Of a DNA stretch of 64,000 nt, positions 53,737 through 64,000 are shown piece after piece (the first letter of the stretch is position 1; every line of letters starts with the position of its first letter). The position numbers and the translations under genes are program-made. The DNA is from Prorocentrum cordatum (Eukaryota > Sar > Dinophyceae > Prorocentrales > Prorocentraceae). The stretch is from positions 361,320 through 425,319 of the forward strand of contig CAUYUJ010009347.1 in assembly GCA_963575745.1 (NCBI GenBank), in the 5' to 3' direction. A model generated the notes under the pieces. That model was not told the DNA's origin. It saw only the letters and a program-made list of their open reading frames with translations, and searched no databases.

Positions 53737-54846
53737 ATGCTTCTGATGGGGCAGGGCGCATCAGTCGGTGCAGCTGCGGCAATGTTTGTGCATCGCCCTG
53801 AGGATCCCGTTGCTTGGCTCCATGTCGCGGACCCATCCGACTGGAAGGTCGCCCCCGCAGTGGCATTCGCGCTGGCCGGCGCTGGAGTGGTCATGAAACA
53901 GATCGCAGAACCAGCTTTTCTCATGAGGCACGCGCTGACGACATATGCTAACACGCTGAACTTCCAGGACCTCTTGCAGCGCGCTCGCTTTAACAGCGAC
54001 GTTGGCGTTCCCGAAGGGGCGACGACTCCGAGGGACGCTTGTAACATCATTGGGAAGTCGCTGGGCCCCGACGACCCCGCCAACGGCGCGGGTGAGATGA
54101 TCTACGCGTCCTTTACGTCCGACGTAGGTTGCACCTCAGCGTTCGACGACGCGATGGTCGAGATAGCGTTCGAGGACCTCGACGCTGAAGAGAAGAACGA
54201 ATTCCCAGAGGTCGGGAAGGCCATCAAGGAAAGGAAGATTCGGCAGCGATGCGCCGAATACAAATTGCACCAGAATCGGAAACTCGCTGGCTTGGACACT
54301 GCAGGCCCAAAGAAAAAGAAAGCGAATACAAAGGCCAAGGCGAAGGCCAAGCCTGGGCCCATGGCAGGCCACCCTCCTGGGGAGCCGCCGCCTCGACCGC
54401 CACCACCACCGCCGCCACCTCCACCGCCAGGGGCAGTGCCAGCAGGCGCCGCGCCAGCGCCTCCAGCGCCCGCGCCAGCGCCAGCGCCACCAGTACCAGG
54501 CGCTGCGCCAGCGCCGCCAGCGCCCGAGCTTCCGCTACCGCCGCCAGCAGCAGCCCCCGCGCCACCAGCAGGAATCCATGGTCATGGGCCACCTGTTATC
54601 CAAGGCTTGGTTTACACTACTGCTGGGTGTGCGCATTGCGGCCAATTGAACGGCCAATTCCAGCTTCACGCCAGCCCTGGTTTACGCGACGCGCCGTCCT
54701 GGAAGGTGCGCGTCTGGGATACCGCCGCAAACAAATGGGCAAATCGATCGCCGCTGTTTCGAGTGCTCACACAGACGCCAGAACGAGACGAGGCGTGGGC
54801 GCGCAGGTGGCTACATGATAACAGAACGTGCTGCCGTCCAGGCTGA
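53737..54846 (+). CDS. second ORF of the unit: Lys-rich and Pro/Ala-rich protein, unknown function
   Basis: The frame is uninterrupted for 369 codons from MLLMGQGASVGAAAAMFVHR to TGA. Residues 1-190 are globular-looking, with acidic FDDAMVEIAFEDLDAEEKNE and basic IKERKIRQRCAEYKLHQNRK. KKKKANTKAKAKAKPGP near 197-214 looks like a nuclear-localisation or nucleic-acid-binding stretch. A Pro/Ala linker of about 80 residues follows, then a C-terminal 80 residues with GCAHCGQL and WKVRVWDTAANKWANRSPLF. Frames unbroken over this length next to the broken upstream segments suggest either recent origin or selection. It follows the upstream stop by about 65 bases and may be an accessory protein of the same mobile unit. 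No family recognised. Confidence 0.5.
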   Translation: MLLMGQGASVGAAAAMFVHRPEDPVAWLHVADPSDWKVAPAVAFALAGAGVVMKQIAEPAFLMRHALTTYANTLNFQDLLQRARFNSDVGVPEGATTPRDACNIIGKSLGPDDPANGAGEMIYASFTSDVGCTSAFDDAMVEIAFEDLDAEEKNEFPEVGKAIKERKIRQRCAEYKLHQNRKLAGLDTAGPKKKKANTKAKAKAKPGPMAGHPPGEPPPRPPPPPPPPPPPGAVPAGAAPAPPAPAPAPAPPVPGAAPAPPAPELPLPPPAAAPAPPAGIHGHGPPVIQGLVYTTAGCAHCGQLNGQFQLHASPGLRDAPSWKVRVWDTAANKWANRSPLFRVLTQTPERDEAWARRWLHDNRTCCRPG

Positions 54847-54950
54847 TGCAGACATTTGGGTGGCAGGGTGGCGCAGTGCCTCCTGCCGTCCAGGCTGATG
54901 CGGGTTGCTGTATACATTTGGGGTGGCAGAGTGGCACAGTGTCTCCTGCC
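54830..54950 (+). repeat. 57-bp direct duplication
   Basis: CTGCCGTCCAGGCTGATGC occurs at 54831 and 54888, each followed by a GGTGGCAGRGTGGC-type block. It overlaps the 3' end of the second ORF, so part of the coding end is repeat sequence. Confidence 0.75.
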
Positions 54951-55004
54951 AGGCTTGGGGCATGGACCTGTACTGACTCAGTACTCGCCTGCGACAACAA
55001 AAAC

Positions 55005-55140
55005 ACATCATCAGCATCATCATCATCATCACCATCGTCGTCATCACAATCGGTGCCGCCACCATCCTGATCTTCACCATCTTCATCGTCATCATCGAAC
55101 CAATTGCCATCACCATCATGATCCTCACCATCGCCACATC
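55005..55140. repeat. (ATC)n tract
   Basis: ATC/ACC triplets. Confidence 0.9.
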
Positions 55141-55345
55141 CACCACATTCCCATTGTCCCCACGCCGCTGTCCCCACCACCACCGTCCCCACCACCGTCC
55201 CAGTGTCCCCACTGTTCCCACCATTGTCCTCACCATTGTCCCCACCACTACAGTCCCCACCACTGTCCCACTGTCCCCACCGCTGTCCCGCTGTCTCCTC
55301 ACCGCTGTCCCCACCACCGCCGTCCCCACCACTGTCCGCACCCCC
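55141..55345. repeat. 12-bp minisatellite CCCACCACTGTC
   Basis: About 16 imperfect units of CCCACCACTGTC / CCCACCGCTGTC. Confidence 0.85.
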
Positions 55346-55349
55346 CCTC

Positions 55350-55560
55350 GGTTTTCGAGGGGGGGGGAGGGGGGTTCGAACCGGTAGTGATCCCCCCCGG
55401 TTTTCGAGTTCGAGTGGGGGGGTTCGAACCCGTAGTGACCCCCCTTTTCATGATAAGTTGGGGGGGGGGGGAGGGGTTCGAACTGGTAGTGACCCCCCCG
55501 GTTTTCCGGAGGGGGGGGGGAGAGGGGGGAGGGGTTCGAAGCGGTAGTGGCCCTCCCGGG
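55350..55560 (+). repeat. 48-58-bp tandem repeat with GGTTCGAA and G-runs, four copies
   Basis: GGTTCGAA stands at 55373, 55421, 55475 and 55533, each followed by G(T/C)AGTG-type sequence, CCCCCC and GGTTTTC. G-runs of 9-12 lie before three of them. The GGTTCGAACC box resembles a polymerase III B box, but there is no tRNA. Confidence 0.8.
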
Positions 55561-56339
55561 TTTTTCGCCAGCAGCGGTAGAACACGCTCTTTTACACATC
55601 TTAAACCACTTTAACATCGCAGCTGCATCACATTTACAAAGGATTTACACCGCATTCACTCCAGCCCTCATTTCACGCGCGCCAGGGCCTCCCAGAGATC
55701 CCGCCCGCGCCCCCAGGAATGCGGCGGAGCCGCCTGGGGTTGGGATTGCAATGAATCATCGGCGCAGTTCTGGGGTGCCCACGGGCTGGAAACCGCGCCC
55801 GGGAATGCGCCAGAGGGCGCGAATTCAACGGCCCGAATCATTTACACCACTTCTATACCGCTTCTGCGCAGCCCCTACAGTACTTCACCAACAGCACGTT
55901 TACGCAAAGTTTAACACCACTTGCTACACCGCAGTTGTACCGCATCTACACCTCGCATAAATTTGCAAAGCGCTCCTGCGCCCTCTCGTGTACAGTGCGT
56001 TTTTGCATTGAAGAACTGCCGATGTGCTTGCGCGGGCCACGCGCGGTGCGCGTTGGTTTGACGTGCCAATGGCCGCCAGGGTCGCGAAGGCCGCTAATCC
56101 GTTTTTACGCGGAACTCGCGAAGTATATGTTCCTGTGCACGCGCGCGCCAGTTCGATGCTATCCGTTCCTCTACACGAGTACCCCCTTAGATTCAGGGTT
56201 GCCCGCGAGTCCAGTTATTAATCGCTTCGCTCATTCCGCCGGCCCATAATGTCGCACCGTGGTCGCCTGTCCGAGTGGTCGTTGGCAGTGTGGAGCTGCG
56301 GCGTCGGGAGCCGAACGCGGGGGAGGAGGACCACCCCGA
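55561..56339. other. no recognisable gene
   Basis: Lower-GC sequence with recurrent TTTACACCRCTT-like words and no domain in any frame. Confidence 0.4.
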
Positions 56340-57010
56340 CCCGCGTTTCCCAAGTCGCGTCTGGCTGGAGTCTTGGAGGCGTCTTGGGGGCTTCCTGAGG
56401 GTTTGTTGGAGGCCTCCAGAGGGCCTTTTGGAGGCCTCTTGAGGCCTCCAAAAGGCCTCTTGGGGGCCTCTGGGGGCCTTCGGGGGCGTCTTGGGGCCTC
56501 CCGGGAGCCTCTAAGGGCCGAGAGCTCGAAATTCTGTTTCGTGAACCCCCTCTTGGGGCGTTCTTGAAGCGTTCTTGGGGCCCTGTTGGGCTGTCTTGGA
56601 GGCTTCTTGGGCCGTCTTCGAGCCCTCTTGGGCCATCTTGGGGCCCTCTTGGCGGCCTCTGGGGCCCTCTTGGGGCGATCTTGGGGGCCTCTTGGTCCGT
56701 CTTGGGGCGTCGGGAAGCCGAAAAGGTGGAAACTCCAAAATCTCTGAAAAACCTAAGGACAAGCAATCAATTTTGCCTCCTGGGGCCCTCTTGGGAGTGC
56801 TCTTGGAGGCCTCTTGGGGCGTCTGGGGGCTATCTTGGGCGTCTTGCAGCGATCTTGTGGCATGTCGGACCCCTCGTGTACCATCTTGGGGGCCTCTTGG
56901 GGGCCTCTTGGCCTTTCTTGGGGCTCTCGGGGACGTCTCGGAGCCCTGTTGGTGCGCTCCTGGAGCGCTCTGGGGGAGTCTCCCGGGGATCGGTCGGGGA
57001 TCGCCCGGGG
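56340..57010 (+). repeat. CTTGGGGCC family segment
   Basis: Dense TCTTGGGGGCCTC units, with a short unrelated insert at 56705-56780 (GGAAGCCGAAAAGGTGG onward) recalling the tail motif at 8537 and 13756. Confidence 0.85.
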
Positions 57011-57840
57011 TACTTTTCGTCCGGGGACCCCCAGGGGCCGCCCCGCGCGCACGAACTAGAGAATTGTTAACCAGTTACCGGAGATCTTAGCACGCCTCTG
57101 GCCCGTTGGGCCGGCGAATTTGAGGCCCTGGAGCGGAATTTTCGCAGCCTTGGTGATGATGGGGCCCGTTGCCCCGATTTCTTGCCGCCGCCCCCCTGCG
57201 CGGGCCCCGTCGACCGAGGCGATTATTCTGCAGTCGCGGACCGCCCTGAACATTTTCGCCAGAGAGCACGCAGAACGCGCCGTTGGCTGTCGCCGCCGCC
57301 GCGACTTTTACACCGCGGCACGCCGCGCTCGCGCTCGATCGCCACTGGCCCGCGTGGAAAAACTGATTTCGAAAAGCAACCAACTGTTTCAACATTGTGA
57401 AAAGTGAATAACATAGCCCTGCGGAGGTCAGCGGCCCTCGCGCGCTTGCCTTGGGACTTACGAGCAGGCCCACTACTCTGCCAGCGGCTGCACTTTGCAG
57501 CCTTAACAGTCGGGGCGTCTGTTCAGATCGTGTGCGATGAATACCGGCAACCGTGCAGATCCCTCTTCTTGCCCGCATTTTTGCCCCAGTGAGCGGCGTC
57601 CTCTCCGGATATCCTTTTCCAGGAGCGCGACCGGCAAAGAGAGGGGGAGGATGATGGAATGAGGGATGAGGGCGAAGAGGGAGGTTGGAGGAGCAGGAAG
57701 GTGTGAAGGGAAGGCGGGGGCGGGAGGAGGGAGAGCAGTGTTTCATGAGGTGAGTGGGGGGATGCTGGGAGGGCCCGAGGAATCTGGAGCTGCTCGCGGA
57801 GAAGCCGATTACGAAGGCTCTTCTTGTGAGTCTCACTGAA
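57011..57840. other. no recognisable gene
   Basis: GC-rich to 57400, then mixed. Short frames only, no motif. Confidence 0.35.
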
Positions 57841-57852
57841 CTAATATGTGCG

Positions 57853-58150
57853 GTCTCTCTCTCTCTCTCTCTCTCCCTCTCTCTTTCTTCCCCCCTCCCT
57901 CCCTCTCTCTATTCCTCTCCCTCTCCATCTCTCTCTCTCTCTATTTCTCTATTTCCCTATCTCTCTGTTTCTCTTTCTTGTTCCCTCCTCCATCTCTCTT
58001 TCAATCACTCTTTTTGTCGTTCTCTCTCTCTCTCTCTCCCCCTCTTTCTCTATTTATCTATTGCCCCCTCCCTCCTTCTCTTTTCCTCCTTCCCCATCTC
58101 TCATCCACCTCTCTCTCTCTCTCCCTCCCTCTCTCTCTCGATGTCCCTTT
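57853..58150. repeat. (CT)n-rich tract
   Basis: About 300 bases of CTCTCT with TTT/CCC interruptions. A 25-40-bp block ending GTTCAGAGCCCCC(T/C)-like recurs at about 58245 and 58372. Confidence 0.85.
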
Positions 58151-58249
58151 GTCCTCTCCCTTCTGCCCCCCCCTTACATTCCCTCTTCCCGTTGAGTTTC
58201 CCTCTTGCCCCCCCCGTTCCTTCCTTCTCCCCTTCTCCCCTTTCAAGCT

Positions 58250-59362
58250 TCAGAGCCCCCACCTGCTGACTGTGCACCACACGATGGGGTCATGCGATTT
58301 TAGAGACCAGGGTCCATTGGGACGCCCCTTATCATCCCCCTCCCCTTCCTTCCGTCACTTGCCCCGTCCAGTGTTCAGAGCCCCCTTTGTTGAGCGTGTA
58401 CCGCAAGTTGGGGCCATGTCATTTTAGGGATCATGATCCTTTTAGGGCACCCCAGTCGGCGGATAGAGCAGTATTCGGCGCATTGTGAAGGGACGGATGG
58501 CAGGGGTAGGATGCCAGATCCGGCTCAGGCTCTCTACGCCATCTCGCCTCTGTACCCAGGTGGCTCTGCAGCTATTTGCCCAGAAACGGAATCCATCACG
58601 ATTTTCACTTCGGGCTCTGGGGCTGCCCCCCCTTCTCCGCGCGTCCCCGTTAGAGATGCCTTTCTTTCCTGGCTGTCTTCCCTGGTCCAAGATCACCCCA
58701 GGACGACCCCGAAACCAGCCCCGGCAGGCCCAAACAAAGGTCACCGAGAGGCCACAGGATGTCCGCACGAGGCCCAACGATTCCCCTTGAGAGTCTTGCA
58801 CATCTAACGTTTGACTGAGACCTCTCGTCTCCAGTTTCGCTCTGTAATCGCTTCATGAAGGCATGGTGTCTTCGCGCAGCTCGGCGCGCCACAAATTTTG
58901 CCGCTTCTCCCTTACTCGCGGACGCGTGGCTCTTCTTCGCAAAGGCTCGCGCGGCCTGGGCGCACGTCCCAAGGGCGCCGCGTGAGAGCCAGCAAAGGGG
59001 GCGGCGCCGCCGACGCCTCTCCTTTGGCGGTTGCCAGGGCTCTTGGTGACCGCGGCGGCACTTGCGGCGCGCGCAGCCAGCGCCAGCCAACCGACGCCAT
59101 GACCGATTTGAAAGCATGGCGCATGTTGCCGCCATCGTACACTACCTGGGCGGGCGCCCCAGCACAGCGGCGACAGTGATGGCACTACCAAGCCACCCGC
59201 ACTGTGTTTGTTTGTCCGCACCGTTGCCATTGCACTTGGCCAGCCCGATAGGAACAGCATAGCGATTGAGCGAATGGCGCTTGAGTAATCTCCCGTCTCC
59301 ATGCGCTCCCCTGCTTTCCGACGCGGTCGGTGGGTCGCCGCGGCGAACAGCGGTTTGCTTTG
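58250..59362. other. no recognisable gene
   Basis: Mixed sequence; open frames at 58650-59140 (minus) and 58853-59302 (minus) have no recognisable motif. Confidence 0.35.
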
Positions 59363-59617
59363 TCAGCTTCGGCAAGCAGCCCCCCCGTCGGCAGGACGTT
59401 CACGGCTGTAGCTCATAAAGGTTACACCGACATCGACGTTGACCCACCCACGTTTGGCACATGAGTAGGTCGTTCCCCAGTCGTGAGGATACAGACATTC
59501 AGTCTCCCCTGCATCTATTGTCAGTGTCCACCGTTTAATTTTCGTGTCAGGCGTGGTGCAGCCACACATGATTCCGACACCTTGTTTGACATAGTGAGAC
59601 GCACCATGCGCGGTCAT
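59363..59617 (-). CDS. small Cys-containing ORF, doubtful
   Basis: The 84-codon frame includes GIMCGCTTPDTKIKRWTLTI and TYSCAKRGWVNVDVGVTFMS, with balanced composition and a local GC lower than its surroundings. It could be one exon of a larger gene or chance. No family recognised and no neighbouring exon found. Confidence 0.2.
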   Translation of the reverse strand: MTAHGASHYVKQGVGIMCGCTTPDTKIKRWTLTIDAGETECLYPHDWGTTYSCAKRGWVNVDVGVTFMSYSRERPADGGAACRS

Positions 59618-61593
59618 AGTCGACGCTCTCGGTGGCTTCTCTCAAATACGTTCCAGCTGTGCCACCACACGCATGGTACCATTCTCCGCACTTCAAAGAC
59701 ATAGCAGGCACGGTTCTCGTCGACGCCCTTCTCTGCTTTCACGTCCTATATTGTGCCACTCTGTGCGCGGGCACGCGCTTCCTGCGGGCACGCCTATTGG
59801 TCACAATTGTCGCACACGGTCAACACAGGTGCTACAGCATGAGATGGTCTGGCCTCCCCACTTGCCGAGCTCAAAATCCAACCAGGGCTGTTCCCAACGT
59901 CATGCTTAAGTCGCCGCCTGCACGTGGCGCGCGCTGGCTGGTACAACGCCTACGTCACGCCCGACAAGCCCTGAGCCGGCCGCTGTCGGGCGCGATCCGT
60001 AGAGCTTGCGCACGGGACGGCGATGGCCGTCCGTGCACGTCTCTCTGCTGTTCCCGATCCCCGCGCATTCCCTCCAGCGTCCTCCTGCTGGCCCCTCTTG
60101 TCAACAGTTCAGTTCTTTTTCTCCCTTCCAGGCCCCCTCCTCCACCCCCTCCCCGCACCAATTCGGCGTTGGAGCTCAAGCAAGAGCACCCGACGCGAGG
60201 GCACTTAATGCGCAACGTGCCTTCACAAGACTTTCGGCAGTCAGCCTTTCTGCCCTGGCCAGGGGAGGAGGAGGAGGGAGCGAGGAGCTGGCACAACCGC
60301 ACTTTCGGAACCGTACTTCTTCTTCAGCTATTGATTTTTTGCGTGAGTGAAGATGACCACAGCGGCTGCCGATTACGGTGGCAGCGCAGGGTGCCCAGGA
60401 GCGCCACCAGGATTCGGAACAATACGCACGCGACTCAGGCGACAGGAGCAGAAATGGACCTTTCAGCTAAAACACCTGGAGGAGACGTTCTATGTTGAGA
60501 TTGAAAACCGAAGCAGGCCCACATTTCTGGAGCAAAGTGCGCAACCCGAACCACCACACAAAGAGGGTGAGATGGTTGATAATATTCCGTGTCCGTCGGG
60601 CTTGATGCTTGAACTACTCGCTCAACCACCTATTCAAGATTGCTTGGCTTCCCTTGCGTCCGCATTGCAGGAATATGCTGTTGAGCCATTCGGGACAATC
60701 TCCCAGGAGGCATTTCGCGATGCAGGCAGTTGCTCCGTTTCTCGATGTGTTGTTCAGAGCAGCAGAACTTGTCCTGAGACGTTGACAGAGAAAGGACATC
60801 ACGGATGATGCATGTTTTAGGGACAAGAGAGCAATACAGCGGCACCATCAGAGTAAGATGGGCAGTCATCCATACAGCGCAGTATCGATCAGCGCAACGA
60901 GTCACAATGCAGTTAGGAAGATATGGTGGACGACGTGTACGATTCAATGGGTCCAGACGGCACACAGATGGATGTTTTTTTGAAGAATTTGCAAACAAGA
61001 ATGGGCTTTGACGTCACGAGGGGGGAGGAAGGGGGGCGCGGTTGTCCCCGCTCCTCCTTTCCTTGCCTCTTTTCCTTCTCTTCCCGCCCCCTTGCCTTTT
61101 CCTTCCCTCCCCCTCCTTCGTCGTCCCGCCAGCCCCGAAATAAGAGTTCGTTTAGCGAGGCACGTCCTCAGTTCGGGAGGGGGTGGAGGCGGGAGGGGGG
61201 CGGGTCGCTTCCGCGCGGTGTCGTTGGACGCCCTCCTCCTCGCGCTGGCCCGAGCGGCCCTGGCTAGGGGTCCGCGGTGCCACACCTTTTTAAGCAGAGA
61301 GTGCGTCAGGTCCCTGCAGCGGGGCCCGGGGTCTAGAGATGTCCCGAGCCCTATCGTGGATTGTCGTTCGGAGCCCGCCCCCAATGCTATGAACCTTAAC
61401 CTTGACCTCCCCGCACCAACCAAGCCGATAACCTCCCTCCCACCCATTCCCCACTTCCTCCCTCCTCCCCCCGTCTTCCACTCTCCTTCTTTATCTCCGC
61501 TTTGCACTGGCGTCCGTCGCTTGGGCGGCCGCTTCTTTGCCGCTGTGTCCCGCAGCTTGCATTTCAGCTTGATGCCTCTCGCAGAGCAAATAA
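59618..61593. other. no recognisable gene
   Basis: 60347-60808 (plus) is open for 153 codons with mildly protein-like composition (LKHLEETFYVEIENRSRPTF) but no motif. 61030-61270 is GC-rich. Confidence 0.35.
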
Positions 61594-61735
61594 CGGTTCG
61601 GAGATATCCGCGGATTTCTTGGATTGGCGCTTGTGACCGCCTTTCCTGGCGAAAGAATCCCGCCAGGGGCGGCGGCAGAGGCGCCGCCAGGGGGTCCAGT
61701 GCCGACTCGAGAGATCCGCGCAGACTTTCGAAAGT
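61594..61735 (-). mobile_element. MITE copy 2, diverged
   Basis: It matches the reverse complement of 41307-41462: GCGGATTTCTTGGATT, ACCGCCT, CGCCAGGGGCGGCG and CAGAGGCGCCGCCAGGGGG come in the same order and spacing. The terminal inverted repeats are more eroded than in copy 1. Confidence 0.65.
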
Positions 61736-61949
61736 GTATGTGTCTGGTGTTTTTGTTTGCGTCATCTGTCCTCTTGGTGTCTTCCAGTCAGCCTGAAGTT
61801 ATCGATCCGACTGCCCTCGCTCATTGGCTCGCACGCTCGTTCCTTCCCTCTTATTCGGCAGGCGCGCAGCGTCCTGGTGGAGGCCGCGCTCGCTTGCTTA
61901 GGGGGGGGCTGCGGCGTGGGGAGCGTCGTCGCCAGCTGGTAGACAGGAG

Positions 61950-62170
61950 GTTGGTTTTGCTGTTGTTATTGCTGTTGGTGATGGTGTTGCTGTTGCTGTT
62001 GCTGTTGTTGTTGCTGTTGTTGTTGGTGGTTGTTGGTGGTGGTGGGGGTGGTGGTGGTGGTGTTATTGGTGTTATTGATGTTGTTGTCGTTGTTGGTGTT
62101 GGTGGTGGTGTTGTTATTGGTGTTGTTGTTGACGTTGTTGGTACTGGTGATGGAGTTGTTTTTGAATATT
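61950..62170. repeat. (GTT/GGT)n tract
   Basis: GTT, GCT and GGT triplets. 61736-61949 has no gene. Confidence 0.9.
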
Positions 62171-62329
62171 CATTACTGAACAATTATTATTGTTGGTCAC
62201 CCCCCAGGCGCCCTGGCGCTCTCGCCTCGGCGCTGGCTACTTCTTCATGGAGAATCAGGATCACGCTCGAGCGGTTTGGGGGGGCGCCAAAACCGGCCTC
62301 CCAACAACAACAACGCTTCCTCTCGACAC

Positions 62330-62990
62330 TTTTTTTTCCGGTGCCCTTGCTCGCCGCCGAAATCCGCCGCCCCCACAAATTCAACGCTCCCGCTCGGGAT
62401 TTCTTCCAGTTTTACCTTGGACTGGCGCGCTACTCTTTCTCTCATCGGCGCCGCCCCCAGCAGGACAACGCTCCCGCTCGAGACTTCCTCCATGCTCAGA
62501 GCCGGTGCTTTTGCTCGCCGCCGAAAACCGCTGCCCCAACAAAACCGGCGCTCGCGCCCGAGATTTCCTCCCGTTTTATGCTGGGATGGCGCCCAACTCT
62601 CTTTTGAATTGGCGCCGCCCCCAGCAAGACAACGCTTCCGCTCGAGGCCTCCTCCCTTTTTCTTGAAGACGGTGCTGTTCCTCGCCGCCGACCGCCCCCG
62701 TCCCAACAACACCGCGGCTCCCTCTCGAGACTTCTTCCCTTCTTACTCAAGGCGGTGTTCCTCCTCGCCGCCGACAACCGCCGTCCCAACAGAACCAGCG
62801 CTCCCGCTCGAGACCTCGTGTTGTTTCACTCTGGGCTAGCGCCCTACTCTCTTCTGCATTGGCGCCGCTCCCAGCGACAACAGCACTCCTGCTCGAGACT
62901 TCCTCCCTTTCTATTCAGAGCCAGGTCCTTGCCTCGCCGCCGACAGCCCCCATCCCCACCAGGCCAATCCTATCTTTCGATACTTCCTTG
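62330..62990 (+). repeat. ~84-bp tandem repeat with alternating monomers
   Basis: GCTCCCGCTCGAGACTTCCTCC-like blocks recur about every 84 bp. The TCGCCGCCGA landmark marks mostly every second monomer (62351, 62515, 62682, 62765, 62934; spacings 164, 167, 83, 169), indicating an A/B higher-order repeat. Confidence 0.75.
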
Positions 62991-63234
62991 TGCTTTACCC
63001 TTGGCTGGGGTTCACTGGCGGTCTCGCATCGGCGCAGCAGGGCGCGGGCATGTATTTCCGAGGCGGAATATGTTGAAATGCCTCGGAGGAGGTATTTGCA
63101 AGACCTCATTGGGCGGGAGATCTAGGAGTGGGAATATCGGACCCCCACTATAGAACAATAATCCCCCATGATGGGGATGGTTATCATGATGGTCGCGTGC
63201 TGCGTGTGGAAGCATCGCGCATGATGGTGTAATG

Positions 63235-63355
63235 ATGGTTGTTGTGATTGTTGTTGTTGTTGTTGTTGTTGTTGTTCTTGTTGTTGTCGTTGTTGTTGTT
63301 GTTCTTGTTGTTGTTGTCGTCGTCGTCGTTGTTCTTGCTGTTGTTGGTGTTCGTT
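63235..63355. repeat. (GTT)n tract
   Basis: GTT triplets with GTC and CTT interruptions. Confidence 0.9.
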
Positions 63356-63509
63356 GCAACCGCTATGCCAGCCCCCATTTGTTGTTGAGATCTTGTTCTT
63401 CTTGAACGGTGAAATTGGCAAGTGTAGGGTGGATAAGTGGTTGGTGGCCGCGACCTCGCCCCTCAGGGCCGGCAGGGGCGTTGGCACTGGGGCGGGAGTC
63501 CCGATCAGG

Positions 63510-63660
63510 CACCCCTAGGGCCGGGTGGGGTGGTGGCGCACAGTGGCGCGCCGACGACCAACAATCCCTGAGGCCCCCAAGGATTTTCGCAGATTCTAAG
63601 TGCGCTGGGGGCCCTGAGCAGGCCCCCCGGGGCAGGGTGAGGCGTGGGCGCACAGGGGTG
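63510..63660. repeat. ~115-bp imperfect direct duplication
   Basis: GGGTGRGG-GGCGCACAG-GCGCGCC/GTGCGCC-CCAACAA blocks occur from about 63520 and again from about 63635. Confidence 0.5.
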
Positions 63661-63694
63661 CGCCAGCGCCCAACAAATCATTCGGATTCCAATG

Positions 63695-64000
<306 letters not shown>

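Noticed and set aside
55373-55430. tRNA gene suggested by GGTTCGAACC boxes
   Set aside because: No acceptor stem, A box or anticodon arm; the box repeats in tandem with G-runs.

Overview
The window looks like nuclear DNA of a core dinoflagellate; the species cannot be fixed from sequence alone. The evidence is high GC with very sparse coding, long tracts of many kinds of tandem repeat, a relict of the dinoflagellate spliced leader in front of one open frame (5788-5808), a eukaryotic type III glutamine synthetase copy without introns, and a large retroelement of the RT / RNase H / cytosine-methyltransferase / tyrosine-recombinase kind. A 100-base run of N (46401-46500) marks an assembly gap. 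No tRNA, rRNA or CRISPR was found. Most open frames in the window are by-products of GC-rich or triplet-repeat DNA.

Layout. 1-5750: repeats only (trinucleotide tracts, eroded copies of an ~87-bp satellite, a 61-73-bp minisatellite, a three-arm inverted repeat at 534-637). 5788-6299: spliced-leader relict followed by an unrecognised ORF. 6445-8560: (GAT)n and a 'CTTGGGGCC' repeat family. 9238-9750: last exon of a TLC-domain membrane protein. 9900-11537: composite inverted repeat with 18-bp minisatellite arms. 12400-12890 (-): eroded LINE-like reverse transcriptase piece. 13000-25850: repeats, a coiled-coil coding segment (18487-18930), a GC-rich block (21100-23450) and a 700-bp (GAT)n tract.

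25857-34356, minus strand: the richest part. Transcribed right to left it has ORF1 (gag position, with hydrophobic segments), ORF2 (reverse transcriptase, then an RNase H whose two halves are separated by a C5-cytosine-methyltransferase-like domain) and ORF3 (tyrosine-recombinase-like). These would together copy and integrate a DIRS-type retroelement. ORF2 has a frameshift and ORF3 appears to lack its C-terminal catalytic part, so this copy is probably dead. A RING-like segment lies beyond it.

34360-43160: tandem repeats (86 bp, ~420 bp, 343 bp) and a 156-bp MITE whose second, inverted copy lies at 61594-61735. 43161-45215: near full-length intronless type III glutamine synthetase broken by about eight frameshifts. 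47340-48535: homogeneous ~87-bp satellite. 48948-54846: protein-like segments of an unrecognised, probably mobile, multi-exon unit with a repeat-filled intron and a second ORF carrying a Lys-rich stretch and Pro/Ala linker. 54850-64000: repeats only, ending in a (GTA)n tract that runs off the window.
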